A stretch of DNA of 43,083 bases from Actinomycetota bacterium. GTDB taxonomy: Bacteria > Armatimonadota > SYMT01. The notes beneath the pieces were generated by a model that searched no databases, was not told the DNA's origin, and saw only the letters and a program-made list of their open reading frames with translations. The stretch spans positions 1 through 43,083 of the forward strand of contig SYKE01000168.1 of the NCBI GenBank assembly GCA_005798285.1, written 5' to 3'. A program made the translations under genes and the position numbers. Shown here in pieces: positions 42,942 through 43,083 of this stretch (position 1 is its first letter; each line of letters opens with the position of its first letter).

Positions 42942-43083
42942 CTACCGGGCGGCGCGGGCGGCCCGCAGAGCGGCGGTCAACTCCGGCACAGCCTGGAACA
43001 AATCCGCTACCAGCCCATACGTCGCAACCTGAAAGATGGGGGCCTCCGGATCCTTGTTGATCGCCACGATGGTTCGCGAGTCC
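42942..43083 (-). CDS. etfA: Electron transfer flavoprotein alpha subunit, C-terminus (cut by window end)
   Basis: The last 46 codons before a TAG at 42944-42942, running off the window on the minus strand. The segment [20 protein letters not shown] then [16 protein letters not shown] is the C-terminal FAD-binding signature of ETF alpha (FixB), in which D-P-x-A-P-I-F is almost invariant. ETF collects electrons from acyl-CoA dehydrogenases. It is followed after 10 bases by the EMO-like oxidoreductase gene, so the two form an operon. The beta subunit is expected just outside the window. Confidence 0.92.
   Translation of the reverse strand, partial: DSRTIVAINKDPEAPIFQVATYGLVADLFQAVPELTAALRAARAAR

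Overview
The window is GC-rich, densely coded DNA that reads most naturally as a chromosome segment of an Armatimonadota (Fimbriimonadia/Chthonomonadetes-like) bacterium. The main clue is two stand-alone type IV prepilin-like proteins whose N-terminal helix ends in FPVFAQARE, a form I associate with that phylum. Supporting clues are DUF1501 and DUF1549/DUF1553 proteins (shared with Planctomycetes and Verrucomicrobia), a DUF6807 protein, sugar-phosphate isomerase/epimerase-like proteins, and an Asp23/AmaP/DUF2273 cassette beside c-di-AMP signalling. The taxon is an inference from gene content. No rRNA, tRNA, CRISPR array or transposase was seen.

Layout. 1-2632: the 3' end of aconitase, its terminator, a hairpin-rich leader and an exported RIFT-barrel-like protein. 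2852-7267: an envelope-stress-type cassette (asp23, amaP, DUF2273) followed by an ABC exporter with a PH-like and zinc-ribbon N-terminus and a DUF1854 protein. 7312-8418: a mannonate-dehydratase-like protein with a Tat-type leader. 8415-10061 (minus): tsaE-tsaB-rimI. 10139-12417: an Lrp/AsnC regulator translationally coupled to an aminotransferase whose frame runs without a stop into a signal peptide and a beta-rich exported module. 12466-19353: CAP-domain protein, JAMM-like hypothetical, DUF1501 protein, isochorismatase-like protein, prepilin, 2-hydroxyacid dehydrogenase and YhbY.

19428-24380: a metallo-beta-lactamase-fold protein, then a regulatory block made of a candidate promoter overlapped by a 36-bp hyphenated palindrome, a well conserved c-di-AMP (ydaO/yuaA) riboswitch, and a ribosome-site-sequestering hairpin. 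It precedes an unrecognised 120-residue protein and a STAS protein. A gamma-glutamyltransferase and an anti-sigma zinc-finger protein follow. 24567-28603 (minus): copper amine oxidase, TIM-barrel epimerase and DUF6807 protein. 28827-29690: another TIM-barrel epimerase.

29742-43083 is entirely minus strand. In transcription order it holds the etfA 3' end, an ETF:menaquinone oxidoreductase-like membrane FeS protein, a LacI regulator, a prepilin, a DUF1549/DUF1553 protein, a DUF1501 protein, an acyl-CoA dehydrogenase, an acyl-CoA ligase, and an AAA ATPase coupled to a decayed PD-(D/E)XK-like nuclease gene. The ligase, dehydrogenase, ETF and FeS oxidoreductase together suggest fatty-acid beta-oxidation with electrons delivered to quinone.

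The most unusual points are the c-di-AMP riboswitch in front of an unknown gene plus STAS gene under a palindromic promoter, the broken ATPase/nuclease module, the stop-less aminotransferase/exported-protein fusion, and a perfect 28-bp palindrome inside tsaB.
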